The notes under the pieces were generated by a model. The model had not been told where the DNA came from. It did no database searches and saw nothing but the letters and a program-made list of their open reading frames with translations. From Bradyrhizobium sp. CB82 (lineage in GTDB: Bacteria; Pseudomonadota; Alphaproteobacteria; Rhizobiales; Xanthobacteraceae), in NCBI RefSeq assembly GCF_029714405.1, contig NZ_CP121650.1, positions 558,001 through 622,000 of the forward strand: DNA of 64,000 nt. The letters are read 5' to 3'. Shown here piece after piece: positions 32,420-40,973 of the stretch; the stretch's first letter is position 1; each line of letters opens with the position of its first letter. A program made the position numbers and the translations under genes.

Positions 32420-33216
32420 AAACCCAGGATCTGTTCGACGTCACCGGCCTTTCTGTCGTTATTACCGGCGGTGCCAAAGGCCTGGGTCGGGCCTTCGCCG
32501 AGGCAATGCTCGACAATGATGCACGCGTCGTCCTGCTGGACAAAGACGAGTCTGTCCTCGATCAGGCGGTGTCCGAGCTCAAGGCGCGCGGCGATGTAGC
32601 CGGCGTTGCCGTCGATGTTACCGATCGCGATGCAGTCAGGGCCGCTGTCAACAAAGCCGTCGAACGAAACGGCCGTCTTGATGTCGTGTTCGCCAATGCG
32701 GGCATCGACGCCGGACCGGGATTTCTGTCGATGGCCGGCGAACGGGATCCGGAGGGTGCGATCGAGGCCGTCCCGGACGGGCTGTGGGACAAGGTCATCG
32801 ATACGAATCTGACCTCGATCTTTTCGACCATTCGAGCCGCTGTCCCGCATATGAAGCGACAGAACGGCGGACGCATCATCCTGACCTCGTCGATTGCGAG
32901 CATCAGGCCAGGTGCTATCGTCGGTATGCCCTATCAGATATCGAAGGCGGGTGTGTCGCACCTCGCCAAGCAGGCCGCACTTGAGCTCGCCCGCTACAAC
33001 ATTCTCGTCAACGCAATCTTGCCGGGCCCGTTTCTGACCCAGCTCACGACACCCGACCTCAAGAAGCGCTTCGAAGCTGGCAGCCCTCTTCACCGCGTCG
33101 GTCGACCGGAGGAGATACAGGGGCTGGCGCTTTTCCTGGCTTCACCAGCGTCGAGCTACATCACCGGGACCCATATCGTCATCGATGGCGGCGCCTTGCT
33201 TGGTCGCGCTGACTAA
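32416..33216 (+). CDS. Short-chain dehydrogenase/reductase
   Basis: 266 residues from a GTG start overlapping the VOC stop. Cofactor motif VVITGGAKGLGRAFAE (TGxxxGxG) at about residue 12, FANAGIDAG, the catalytic serine in ILTSSIASI, and Y-Q-I-S-K for the YxxxK pair are all present. The C-terminal PLHRVGRPEEIQGLALFLAS and ITGTHIVIDGG complete a classical SDR of normal length. It likely oxidises a secondary alcohol or reduces a ketone with NAD(P). Confidence 0.88.
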   Translation: MKTQDLFDVTGLSVVITGGAKGLGRAFAEAMLDNDARVVLLDKDESVLDQAVSELKARGDVAGVAVDVTDRDAVRAAVNKAVERNGRLDVVFANAGIDAGPGFLSMAGERDPEGAIEAVPDGLWDKVIDTNLTSIFSTIRAAVPHMKRQNGGRIILTSSIASIRPGAIVGMPYQISKAGVSHLAKQAALELARYNILVNAILPGPFLTQLTTPDLKKRFEAGSPLHRVGRPEEIQGLALFLASPASSYITGTHIVIDGGALLGRAD

Positions 33217-33247
33217 ACTGATCGAACGTTAGACCACGAGAGACACG

Positions 33248-34036
33248 ATGAAAGCCGCTGAACTGTTTGACCTGTCCGGACATGTCGCCGTCGTTACAGG
33301 CGCTGCGTCTGGCCTTGGACTCGCGATTGCGCAAGTGATCGCAGCCAATGGAGGGCGGGTCGCGATGCTTGACCTCGACGAGGGCAAATTGAAGCAGGCC
33401 GCGGCTGCCATCGACGAAGCCGGTGGAGCCGTTGAGACGTTCTGCGTCGACATAGCCGAGGCCGGCAAAGTCGAATCTGTCGTGGATGCTTACGTCGAAA
33501 GATATGGCCGGCTCGATTGTGTGTTTGCGAACGCAGGCGCGAGCGGTGGCCCCGGATACGGCAAGCCCGAAGGCGAGCTCAAGGCGGCGTCCATGGAGCT
33601 TTGGGACGCCTGCCTTCGGGTCAATCTTGATGGCGCTTTTCGGACAATGCGCGTGGCGGCAAAACATATGAAGCCACGGCGGCGGGGATCGATCGTCGTG
33701 ACGTCTTCCGTCGCGGCGCTGCGCGCGTCGGCGCTACCGAGTTACGGCTACCACGCGGCAAAGGCCGGCATTGCACAGGTGGTGCGCGTCGCCGCTCTTG
33801 AGCTCGGTCCTCACAATGTGCGTGTCAATGCCATCGCGCCAGGTCCTTTTCGAACGAATATCGCCAATGGCCGGATGCATACGCCTGAAGGTGCTGCGGC
33901 GTTCGCAGATACCGTGCCGTTAGGGCGGCTTGCCGAACTGGATGAGATCAAGGGGCTCGCGCTGCTGTTGGCATCGCCGGCTTCCACATACATGACCGGC
34001 GCGATCATTCCGATCGACGGCGGAACGCAGGCCTGA
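33248..34036 (+). CDS. Short-chain dehydrogenase/reductase
   Basis: 262 residues. VVTGAASGLGLAIAQVIAANG holds the nucleotide-binding glycines, CVFANAGASGG the NAG motif, and SYGYHAAKAGIAQVV the active-site YxxxK (Y-H-A-A-K). End motif YMTGAIIPIDGG is normal. It is a second, distinct SDR in the run, 31 bp after the first, implying two separate redox steps or two stereoisomers in the pathway. Confidence 0.88.
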   Translation: MKAAELFDLSGHVAVVTGAASGLGLAIAQVIAANGGRVAMLDLDEGKLKQAAAAIDEAGGAVETFCVDIAEAGKVESVVDAYVERYGRLDCVFANAGASGGPGYGKPEGELKAASMELWDACLRVNLDGAFRTMRVAAKHMKPRRRGSIVVTSSVAALRASALPSYGYHAAKAGIAQVVRVAALELGPHNVRVNAIAPGPFRTNIANGRMHTPEGAAAFADTVPLGRLAELDEIKGLALLLASPASTYMTGAIIPIDGGTQA

Positions 34037-34080
34037 GGGCCGCGCAATTAAAAAATACTCGGAAAATCAGGAGTGTATTG

Positions 34081-35523
34081 ATGGATATCGGATTTATCGT
34101 TGACGGTGGTGCGGTTGCGGCCGAGGGAGGGGCCACTTTCGATCGCAAGGATCCCATGACCGGTCAGGTCGCGACACGCGCGCCGGCTGCGACGCTCGCA
34201 GATGTCGAGAAGGTCGTCGCTGCTGCGGCCAAAGCGTTCGAGACCTGGTCAGAGACGGGGCCCTCGCTACGTCGCGGCCTCCTTCTGAAGGCGGCTGACC
34301 TTATGGAGAGCCGTACCAACGACTTTATCAAGCTGATGCTCGAGGAGACCGGGGCGACGGCGCCTTGGGCTGGCTTCAATGTCCATCTCGCCGCCGGTAT
34401 CTTGCGCGAAGCTGCAGCTCTCACCACCCAAATCACCGGCGAAGTCATTCCATCCGATAAGCCCGGTATCTGGTCGATGGCGGTACGCCAGCCGGCCGGC
34501 GTCGTCCTCGGCATGGCGCCGTGGAACGCCCCGGTCATCCTCGGCACGCGGGCAATCGCGGCCGCGCTCGCCTGCGGCAACACGGTCATCTTGCGTTCGT
34601 CAGAAACCTGTCCCGGAACGCATCATCTTATCGGCCAAGTTCTGAATGATGCTGGCTTCCCCAAAGGAGTCGTCAACGTCCTGTCGAATGCACCTTCGGA
34701 CGCGCCCAAGATCGTTGAGGCGTTGATTTCCAATCCTGCCATACGCCGGGTCAATTTCACAGGCTCAACCAAAGTCGGTCGCGTCATCGCCAAGCTCGCG
34801 GCGGAGCATCTCAAGCCTGCGCTGCTGGAGCTTGGCGGCAAGGCGCCTTTGGTCGTTCTGGACGACGCCGATCTGGACCAAGCGGTCGATGCTGCGGCCT
34901 TCGGCGCTTTCATGAATCAGGGGCAGATCTGCATGTCGACGGAGCGCATTATTGTGGATCAGAAGATCGCCGATGCGTTCGTCGCCAAACTCGCGGCCAA
35001 GGCCTCGACATTGCCGGCTGGCGATCCGCGTGATCATGTCGTCCTGGGATCATTGGTCGATCTGGCGCCCGCCGAGCGTATGGATGCGCTGATCAAGGAT
35101 GCCACCGGAAAGGGAGCGAAGATCGTCGCGGGCGGCAAGCGCAACGGAACGGTCGTCGAAGCCACCTTGCTCGACCACGTGACATCGGACATGAAAATCT
35201 ACAGAGAGGAATCGTTCGGACCCGTGAAGTCGATCATTCGTGTCGCCGGCGTCGATGAAGCCGTGCGCGTCGCCAACGACACTGAATACGGGCTGTCCGC
35301 TGCGATTTTCGGCCGCGATGTCTCCCGCGCCCTGACGATTGCGAAACGTATCCAGAGCGGTATCTGCCACATCAATGGGCCGACCGTCGCCGACGAGGCT
35401 CAGATGCCATTCGGCGGGACAAAGGCAAGCGGCTACGGCCGCTTCGGCGGAAAGGCCGTCATCAACGAATTCACCGAGCTTCGTTGGATAACGATCGAAG
35501 GTCCGCAGCACTACCCGTTCTAA
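34081..35523 (+). CDS. Aldehyde dehydrogenase
   Basis: 480 residues; AGGAG (34069-34073) favours the ATG at 34081 over the TTG just before it. Catalytic glutamate in ALLELGGKAPLVVLDDADL and the nucleophilic cysteine in FMNQGQICMSTERI are present, with NFTGSTKVGR for NAD binding and PFGGTKASGYGRFGG near the end. It oxidises an aldehyde to the acid, consistent with the TPP lyase producing an aldehyde. The gene closes this block; 229 bp follow before the next start. Confidence 0.9.
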   Translation: MDIGFIVDGGAVAAEGGATFDRKDPMTGQVATRAPAATLADVEKVVAAAAKAFETWSETGPSLRRGLLLKAADLMESRTNDFIKLMLEETGATAPWAGFNVHLAAGILREAAALTTQITGEVIPSDKPGIWSMAVRQPAGVVLGMAPWNAPVILGTRAIAAALACGNTVILRSSETCPGTHHLIGQVLNDAGFPKGVVNVLSNAPSDAPKIVEALISNPAIRRVNFTGSTKVGRVIAKLAAEHLKPALLELGGKAPLVVLDDADLDQAVDAAAFGAFMNQGQICMSTERIIVDQKIADAFVAKLAAKASTLPAGDPRDHVVLGSLVDLAPAERMDALIKDATGKGAKIVAGGKRNGTVVEATLLDHVTSDMKIYREESFGPVKSIIRVAGVDEAVRVANDTEYGLSAAIFGRDVSRALTIAKRIQSGICHINGPTVADEAQMPFGGTKASGYGRFGGKAVINEFTELRWITIEGPQHYPF

Positions 35524-35752
35524 GCAAAGACCCGGAGGCATGTCATCCGCAAAGCTCTCGACAACATCCGGGTGCTGGACCGCTTGCGCAAGACGATCAA
35601 CCGTAGAGCGCTCCTCGGAGCGCCTCAGTGCAAAGATGAGGCAGAGAAGGTAGGCGTCTTGTTTGGGACTGCATGCGGGTAATCACAATGCGACGCTAAA
35701 GCAGGAAGTAGGTCATGAGGCGGCCGCTCGGACAAAAGATTGAGGATGATCG

Positions 35753-36685
35753 ATGAGGGTTGCTATTGTTGGATCCGGCGCAATCGGGCTGCTGTATGGT
35801 GGCTGGTTGCAGTCAGCGGGGTTGGACGTCGTATTCGTCACCCGGCCGGGTCGGCAAGCCGCGCTTGATGGAGCAACACTGACGGCCGAGGGGCGCCTTT
35901 CCTTTCGTCTTGAGCGCGTTTCCGCTGTTGGCGACGTCGCCAATGCGGGCAGCTTCGATGCGATTATTCTCGCCGTGAAGTTGTATGATCTCGCGGCCGC
36001 CGCCGCTCAGGCGTTACCTGCCTTGGCACCGGCAGGTGCGCTGGTTGCCGTCCAGAACGGTGTCAGCGCCTACGGCATTCTCCGCCCCCTTCTTGATCCG
36101 TCGAGGTTGGCCGTTGGGCCGGTGTTTGCGGCCACGCGGCTTACGGGACCTGCATCGGTTGCTTATGCCGGTGCCGATCGGGTGACCCTAGGGAATCCGG
36201 AATGCAAGGTCTCACCAGCTGTTGATGAACTCGTTCGACGCTGGACGAGCGTTGGTGTCACTGCTGAGATAGCTGAGGATATCGATGACGTCATTTGGAC
36301 AAAGTTTCTAGGCTTCGCGACCAATGCGGCGCTGACATCGCTCGGGCGCCTTCCGGCCGGCGTCATCTATCACACGCCGGGACTCGTCGAACTCGCCAAG
36401 CAGTCGATCCGCGAAGTTGCAAGCGTGGGCCGATCCGAAGGCATTGCGATCACCCGCGATGCCGAAGAGATGACTCTGAAAATCCTTCAAAACTTGCCGC
36501 CGGCGACGGTCGCGTCGATGCGCCAAGATCTGGATGCTGGCAAAAGGCTCGAACTCGATTTCATTAGCGGCGAGATCGACCGGTTGGGGCATAAGCATGG
36601 CATAGCAACGCCGCTGCATAGTCTCGCCTATCGACTTCTGCAGCCATTCCGCGATGGTGCGCCGAAGGCAGCTCCAGGGGCTTGA
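35753..36685 (+). CDS. 2-dehydropantoate 2-reductase-like protein (ApbA/PanE family)
   Basis: 310 residues. Rossmann start MRVAIVGSGAIGLLYGGWL with the two-domain 6-phosphogluconate-like layout: helical C-terminus containing DDVIWTKFLGFATNAALTSL with the conserved lysine, and SMRQDLDAGKRLELDFISGE. The family reduces ketopantoate, but in catabolic clusters such proteins often reduce other 2-keto acids. A frameshifted relative lies at 27724. Here it probably serves the neighbouring monooxygenase pathway rather than pantothenate synthesis. Confidence 0.82.
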   Translation: MRVAIVGSGAIGLLYGGWLQSAGLDVVFVTRPGRQAALDGATLTAEGRLSFRLERVSAVGDVANAGSFDAIILAVKLYDLAAAAAQALPALAPAGALVAVQNGVSAYGILRPLLDPSRLAVGPVFAATRLTGPASVAYAGADRVTLGNPECKVSPAVDELVRRWTSVGVTAEIAEDIDDVIWTKFLGFATNAALTSLGRLPAGVIYHTPGLVELAKQSIREVASVGRSEGIAITRDAEEMTLKILQNLPPATVASMRQDLDAGKRLELDFISGEIDRLGHKHGIATPLHSLAYRLLQPFRDGAPKAAPGA

Positions 36686-36758
36686 GCGAAGCATGACGTG
36701 GCTAAGCCTCGATCGCAACAAGAAGGCAGTCCCGCCTGCAGGAAATAGAAGAGGGATT

Positions 36759-37979
36759 ATGTCCGTTGAAGAACGAGTCGCCATCGTGGGCGCCGGCCCG
36801 GTTGGTTTGCTAAGCGCTCTCGGGCTTGCCCAGGCGGGCATCCCGGTTATCGTCATCGAGCGCGAAACGGAGATCGTCGCCTCCCCGCGCGCGATAGTTT
36901 ATCACTGGTCTGTACTTGAGGGCCTCAACCGGCTTGGCTTGCTTAAAGAGGCGCTGGACGTCGGGTTCGCCAAGCAGGACTATACCTACTTGGATTTCGC
37001 GACCGGCGAGAAAATCGACTACAGCCTGGACGTTCTCGACGGACGGACACCTTTCCCTTTCAATCTCCATCTCGGCCAAAACCTACTTGCCGAGATTGCG
37101 TTGCGCCGACTCCAGCAGTTTCCGCATGTCGAGGTTCGCTGGGGTGTGACGATGCTCGATCTGATGCAAGATGGCAGCGGGGTCACTCTCTCAGTTGACG
37201 GCCCTGACGGCCCTTCCGAACTCCGTGCCGGATGGGTCATCGGCGCCGACGGCGCGACGAGCAACGTTCGAAGGGCCCTGCATCTGGAGTTCGAGGGTAT
37301 CACATGGCCGAAGCGGTTTATCGCGGCCAACGTCCGGCACGATTTTTCGAAGCATGGCTACGCGCGCACCACCTTTCTGATTCACCCGACCCATGGCGCT
37401 ATCATCGTAAAGCTGGATAAAGACGATCTGTGGCGCTGCACCTACAGCGAGCCGCTCGATCTACCCGAGGAAAGCATCGCCGAGCGTATGACCGCGTACT
37501 TCGACGTCATCCTTCCGGGAGCGCGCGACGTTGAGGTCGTTGCCTTTGCGCCTTATCGCATGCATCAGCGGGCAGCCGAGCGGTTCCGTGTTGGCAGAGT
37601 GTTGCTGGCTGGCGATGCAGCGCATGCAACGAATCCCAGCGGCGCCTATGGGCTCACATCGGGATTGTTCGATGCATTTGCGCTCCATGAGGCGCTGGCT
37701 GCTGTCGTTCGCGGCGATGTCGACAGCGCGGTCCTCGATCGCTACGCCGAGGAGCGCCGCCGCATCTTCCTCGAGGTCGTCTCGCCCGCGGCGGTCGACA
37801 ACAAGCGGATCATCTTCGACACGACAGATCCGGAGCAGCACGAGGCCAATCTCGTCCGTTTGCGCCGTCTGACAGATAAGGAGGTGCTGCTCGACCGGCT
37901 TATGCTGACGGTGCGAATGCGCGGCGAGACCTCAGTAGCGTCTGAAGGTCAAGTCTCTGTTCGACGCACTGAAGTGTAG
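36759..37979 (+). CDS. FAD-dependent aromatic monooxygenase (class A, MhpA-like)
   Basis: Start at 36759 has GAGGG upstream, giving 406 residues. VAIVGAGPVGLLSALGLAQ (GxGxxG) at about residues 6-25, the middle motif GWVIGADGATSNVRR (DG) and GRVLLAGDAAHATNPSGAYG (GD) are the three fingerprints of class A flavin monooxygenases. These hydroxylate phenols or 3-(hydroxyphenyl)propionates with NAD(P)H and oxygen. It is shorter than enzymes carrying a C-terminal thioredoxin-like domain. Substrate not assigned. Confidence 0.87.
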   Translation: MSVEERVAIVGAGPVGLLSALGLAQAGIPVIVIERETEIVASPRAIVYHWSVLEGLNRLGLLKEALDVGFAKQDYTYLDFATGEKIDYSLDVLDGRTPFPFNLHLGQNLLAEIALRRLQQFPHVEVRWGVTMLDLMQDGSGVTLSVDGPDGPSELRAGWVIGADGATSNVRRALHLEFEGITWPKRFIAANVRHDFSKHGYARTTFLIHPTHGAIIVKLDKDDLWRCTYSEPLDLPEESIAERMTAYFDVILPGARDVEVVAFAPYRMHQRAAERFRVGRVLLAGDAAHATNPSGAYGLTSGLFDAFALHEALAAVVRGDVDSAVLDRYAEERRRIFLEVVSPAAVDNKRIIFDTTDPEQHEANLVRLRRLTDKEVLLDRLMLTVRMRGETSVASEGQVSVRRTEV

Positions 37980-38185
37980 ATAACGCGCCTCTTCAACGGT
38001 TAGGCTTCGAGGCAGGCGGCCCGTTCCGGCTCGTTGGCGAGGAGGTCGACGGCAGCTTGCTCCTGGGTGGCCAAACGAAGACATAGCGTGCTCAGAGCAT
38101 TGTTGTTATAAGGAATTATTCTTCATCACCACGAGGCGCATATTGCGCTGCAGCGGGCCCCGTCAGACGACACGCGGAGCACGAG

Positions 38186-39046
38186 ATGGAAGCCAGGCGC
38201 GAGTTTAGAGGCTCCGATACCCACGGTGTTCTGCAACGGTTTGGGGCCGACATCTGTGCAACGAGTGAGGGGCATGGATGGTCTTCGATTTACGCGTCGA
38301 TCCAACGGGAGAATCCCTTCGAGGGGCGGTTCGAAGCGATCGCTGACGACCTCATCGTGGTGCACCGCAGTGGCCCCGTGCAGACGACCTTTGCGTCCGG
38401 CGGGCACGTCGCTTCTCGTTGCATTCCAAAAGGAAGCATCTTTTTTTTGCCGGCAGGTCATGCGTGCGAGGTGGGACTGCATGGGACCCTGGATACTCTC
38501 CACATTTATCTGCGCGCAAACTTAATTCCTGTCCACAATGTTACGCCGCTGCTGGTGGAACGGGATGTGATTATACAGCATCTGGCGCAGGCGGTTGAGC
38601 AGGCGCTTTGCGAGAATGTCTCGAATTCAGATCTCTTCATCGAGCCGATAGCGCGAGCCCTCGCGGACAGGGTCTCCGCGATTAGCAGGAGTAGCGAACC
38701 GTGGCAGGTTCAGACCGCTGGGCTGCCGGACTACGAACTTCGGCGCCTCCAGGATTTCATAGAGGCCAATCTTGAGCGCGAGATTACTCTTGCTGCGATG
38801 GCCAGCGCGTGCGGCATCGGCACAAAGTCTTTCGTTCGAGCTTTTGCAGCAACGACCGGCAAATCACCATACCAATATGTCATCGCGGCACGTGTCGAAC
38901 GGGCCAAGCGCTTGATCGAGCAAAACCAGCTAGGTCTCGCTGAGATAGCACTGCGCTGTGGCTTCTCCCATCAGGAACATTTGACGCGCGCCTTCCGCAG
39001 GCTGACGGGTCAAACGCCCGGTCGGTACCGTCGCAGCGTCAACTGA
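38186..39046 (+). CDS. AraC-family transcriptional regulator, paralogue 1
   Basis: 286 residues. The C-terminal ~100 residues carry the double helix-turn-helix of AraC/XylS: ITLAAMASACGIGTKSFVRA and LAEIALRCGFSHQEHLTRAF with GQTPGRYRR. The N-terminal effector domain (GWSSIYASIQRENPFEGRFE, FFLPAGHACEVGLHGTLD) is shared with two other proteins at 39063 and 48362, so the three form a paralogous group. It lies back to back in sequence with paralogue 2 (16 bp gap), suggesting a tandem duplication. Confidence 0.85.
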   Translation: MEARREFRGSDTHGVLQRFGADICATSEGHGWSSIYASIQRENPFEGRFEAIADDLIVVHRSGPVQTTFASGGHVASRCIPKGSIFFLPAGHACEVGLHGTLDTLHIYLRANLIPVHNVTPLLVERDVIIQHLAQAVEQALCENVSNSDLFIEPIARALADRVSAISRSSEPWQVQTAGLPDYELRRLQDFIEANLEREITLAAMASACGIGTKSFVRAFAATTGKSPYQYVIAARVERAKRLIEQNQLGLAEIALRCGFSHQEHLTRAFRRLTGQTPGRYRRSVN

Positions 39047-39062
39047 CACGCAGCCAGGGCCA

Positions 39063-39998
39063 ATGCAGAAACGCACCGATCCACCATCGCCAGCCGCAGC
39101 GCAGAATGAGCGTACCGTGCGGCCTTTCGACGGAGGCGAGGCCCATTCCGTGCTGCGAGAGTTCGCAGTCAAACGCGAGGCATCCAGTGCGGGGCTCGGC
39201 TGGTCGACCATGTTCGCATCGGTTCAGCGGGAAGAGCCGTTCAGGGGACGCTTCGAAGCCAATGCCAACGCCCTGCTGGTGACTGCAGCTAGTGGACCAG
39301 TCGATGTGACCTATCGGATCGATGGGCGTGTTGTATCCAGGCACTTGCAGGAGAAGGGGATCTTTTTCCTGCCGCCGCGCCGTGACTGTGAGGTAGCGTT
39401 AAATACGCCCTTGAATTCGCTCCACGTGTACCTGCGCCCCGAACTGTTTTCCGGGTCTGAAAGTAAAGCGCAGAACTCCGATCTTGGCCTCTTGCCCTTG
39501 TTGGGTGAGCCGGAGCCCATAACGGACAATCTCCTGGCAGTGGTGGAAGAAATGGTGCGTGAGGGCGATACCTCGTGCTCCCTCCTGGCCGATTCAATTG
39601 CGCATGCAATAGCCAATCGTCTTGTCGTGCTCAATGCACGGGAGCCGAAAGCGCCGTGTGCTGTGGAACGCCAGCTGAGTCCACGTAGCGTCCGTACGAT
39701 TCGTGATTTTGTCGAAGCCAATATCGCGGATTGCATCAAGCTGGACGATTTGGCTGCGATCTGCGGCGTAAGTCCCGAGTATTTCATACGGGTGTTCAAG
39801 TCTTCGCTGGGCGTGTCTCCTCACCGCTACGTTGTGGGGGTGCGCATCCATCGTGCGAAACTGCTCCTGACGGATCCAAACATTGGGCTCGCGGAAGTCG
39901 CGAGGCAATGCGGGTTTGCGCACCAGCAACATTTCACGAACACGTTCCGTCGGATGACCGGCTTGTCGCCCGGCGCTTATCGACGGGCAATGAATTAG
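39063..39998 (+). CDS. AraC-family transcriptional regulator, paralogue 2
   Basis: 311 residues with an N-terminal domain (GLGWSTMFASVQREEPFRGR, IFFLPPRRDCEVALNTPLNS) related to paralogue 1 and a C-terminal AraC DNA-binding domain: IKLDDLAAICGVSPEYFIRV, LAEVARQCGFAHQQHFTNTF and LSPGAYRRA. It faces the FMN-reductase operon, whose upstream region has a CCGGTTTGTGCAGG element, and probably controls it. Paralogues 1 and 2 have diverged enough to bind different effectors. Confidence 0.85.
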   Translation: MQKRTDPPSPAAAQNERTVRPFDGGEAHSVLREFAVKREASSAGLGWSTMFASVQREEPFRGRFEANANALLVTAASGPVDVTYRIDGRVVSRHLQEKGIFFLPPRRDCEVALNTPLNSLHVYLRPELFSGSESKAQNSDLGLLPLLGEPEPITDNLLAVVEEMVREGDTSCSLLADSIAHAIANRLVVLNAREPKAPCAVERQLSPRSVRTIRDFVEANIADCIKLDDLAAICGVSPEYFIRVFKSSLGVSPHRYVVGVRIHRAKLLLTDPNIGLAEVARQCGFAHQQHFTNTFRRMTGLSPGAYRRAMN

Positions 39999-40077
39999 AA
40001 AACCTCAAAGATCTGCCTTTTCGATCTGTGCACTGGGTCGTTTCCCGTAAACGAAGCCGGCAGTTTGTGTCAGTTTC

Positions 40078-40103
40078 CTGCAAACCGGTCCGGTTTGTGC
40101 AGG
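40078..40103. promoter_or_regulatory. Candidate AraC operator upstream of the FMN-reductase operon
   Basis: CCTGCAAACCGG (40078-40089) and CCGGTTTGTGCAGG (40090-40103) face each other as an imperfect inverted repeat. CGGTTTGTGCAG is nearly the same as the half-sites at 49308 and 49329. A weaker copy, CAGTTTGTGTCAG, begins at 40061. Confidence 0.5.
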
Positions 40104-40186
40104 CTTGGCCACCCGGCATATCCTACTTTCACCTTACGAAGAGGCGCCAGACGCAATCAAGGCGCCGACGATAGGGAGAGACGCGC

Positions 40187-40303
40187 ATGGCATTGTTCGA
40201 TGCCGGGCGAGGGTGCTCGCATATCCGAATTGGCCAGCATTCGCTCGAGGAGCCTTGCACCTCGGGTGACCGTGCTGCGCGGGAATGTGGGCCGCTGCGA
40301 TGA
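40187..40303 (+). CDS. Possible 38-aa leader ORF coupled to the FMN reductase
   Basis: An ATG preceded by GGGAGAG opens a 38-codon frame (MALFDAGRGCSHIRIGQHSL...) whose TGA overlaps the reductase ATG (ATGA). It lies between the operator candidate and the reductase, where a leader peptide would be. It could equally be the remnant of a lost first gene. The protein has no recognisable features beyond several cysteines and histidines. Confidence 0.3.
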   Translation: MALFDAGRGCSHIRIGQHSLEEPCTSGDRAARECGPLR

Positions 40304-40929
40304 AAGACTGGTCTCCGCTCATCGTCGGGATCGGCGGAACGCTGCGCGACGGATCGACCTCAGAGAGGGCGCTCCGCCGAGCTCTAACGGAAGCCGCGCG
40401 GCTCGGAGCGAAAACGCAGATCTTCGCCGGGCAATCGCTGAATCTCCCGCACTACGACAGCATTGAACGTACCGAGCGCGCGACCTCGTTAGTCGAAGCG
40501 CTGCGCGCCGCAGACGGGATCATCATCGCTACTCCAAGCTATCATGGCTCGATCTCCGGTCTGGTCAAGAATGCGATAGACTACACCGAGGATCTCCGCG
40601 GCGACGCGCGCTGCTATCTTGCCGGACGCGCTGTCGGCGCCATCGTATGCGCGGGCGGAGCCCAAGCCATGGGTGCGACGCTGGGGACTCTGCGGACCAT
40701 TGTTCACGCGCTGCGCGGTTGGCCGACTCCATATTCAGCAGTGATTAACACCGCGCAGAGGCCATTTTCCGCAGATGGTGTGTGCAGTGATCCGACCATA
40801 GCGCAACAGCTTGCATTCGTGGCCGAGCAGGTCGTCGAGTTCGCGAGAATGCGGCGGCTATATGAGAGCCGGCGCAATGGGCTCACGCCTGAGGGAATAT
40901 CAGAAGCCGCGTCGGCGCAATGCGCATAG
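40300..40929 (+). CDS. NADPH-dependent FMN reductase (flavodoxin-like)
   Basis: 209 residues from ATG 40300; another ATG 15 bases earlier is possible. LIVGIGGTLRDGSTSERALR is the phosphate-binding loop of the NAD(P)H:FMN reductase/azoreductase group, and TPSYHGSISGLVKNAIDY contacts the flavin ring. It supplies reduced flavin to flavin-dependent oxygenases. The acyl-CoA-dehydrogenase-like hydroxylase two genes downstream (42277) is the probable partner, making a two-component monooxygenase. Confidence 0.83.
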   Translation: MKDWSPLIVGIGGTLRDGSTSERALRRALTEAARLGAKTQIFAGQSLNLPHYDSIERTERATSLVEALRAADGIIIATPSYHGSISGLVKNAIDYTEDLRGDARCYLAGRAVGAIVCAGGAQAMGATLGTLRTIVHALRGWPTPYSAVINTAQRPFSADGVCSDPTIAQQLAFVAEQVVEFARMRRLYESRRNGLTPEGISEAASAQCA

Positions 40930-40973
40930 AAGGCGGCCTCAAACAAAAGAACGGGAACCCTAGGGAGGGATCA

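Noticed and set aside
35524..35752. Hairpin GCGCTCC-TC-GGAGCGC near 35608 and a protein-like stretch (RKALDNIRVLDRLRKT) after the aldehyde dehydrogenase.
   Set aside because: The hairpin has no T-run and the coding-like stretch has no start or family. It may be the tail of an old gene, but the evidence is too thin.
38000..38090. A short minus-strand frame ending LLANEPERAACLEA before the AraC paralogue 1.
   Set aside because: It looks like a protein C-terminus but has no start, no ribosome-binding site and no recognisable family. Not strong enough to call a pseudogene.
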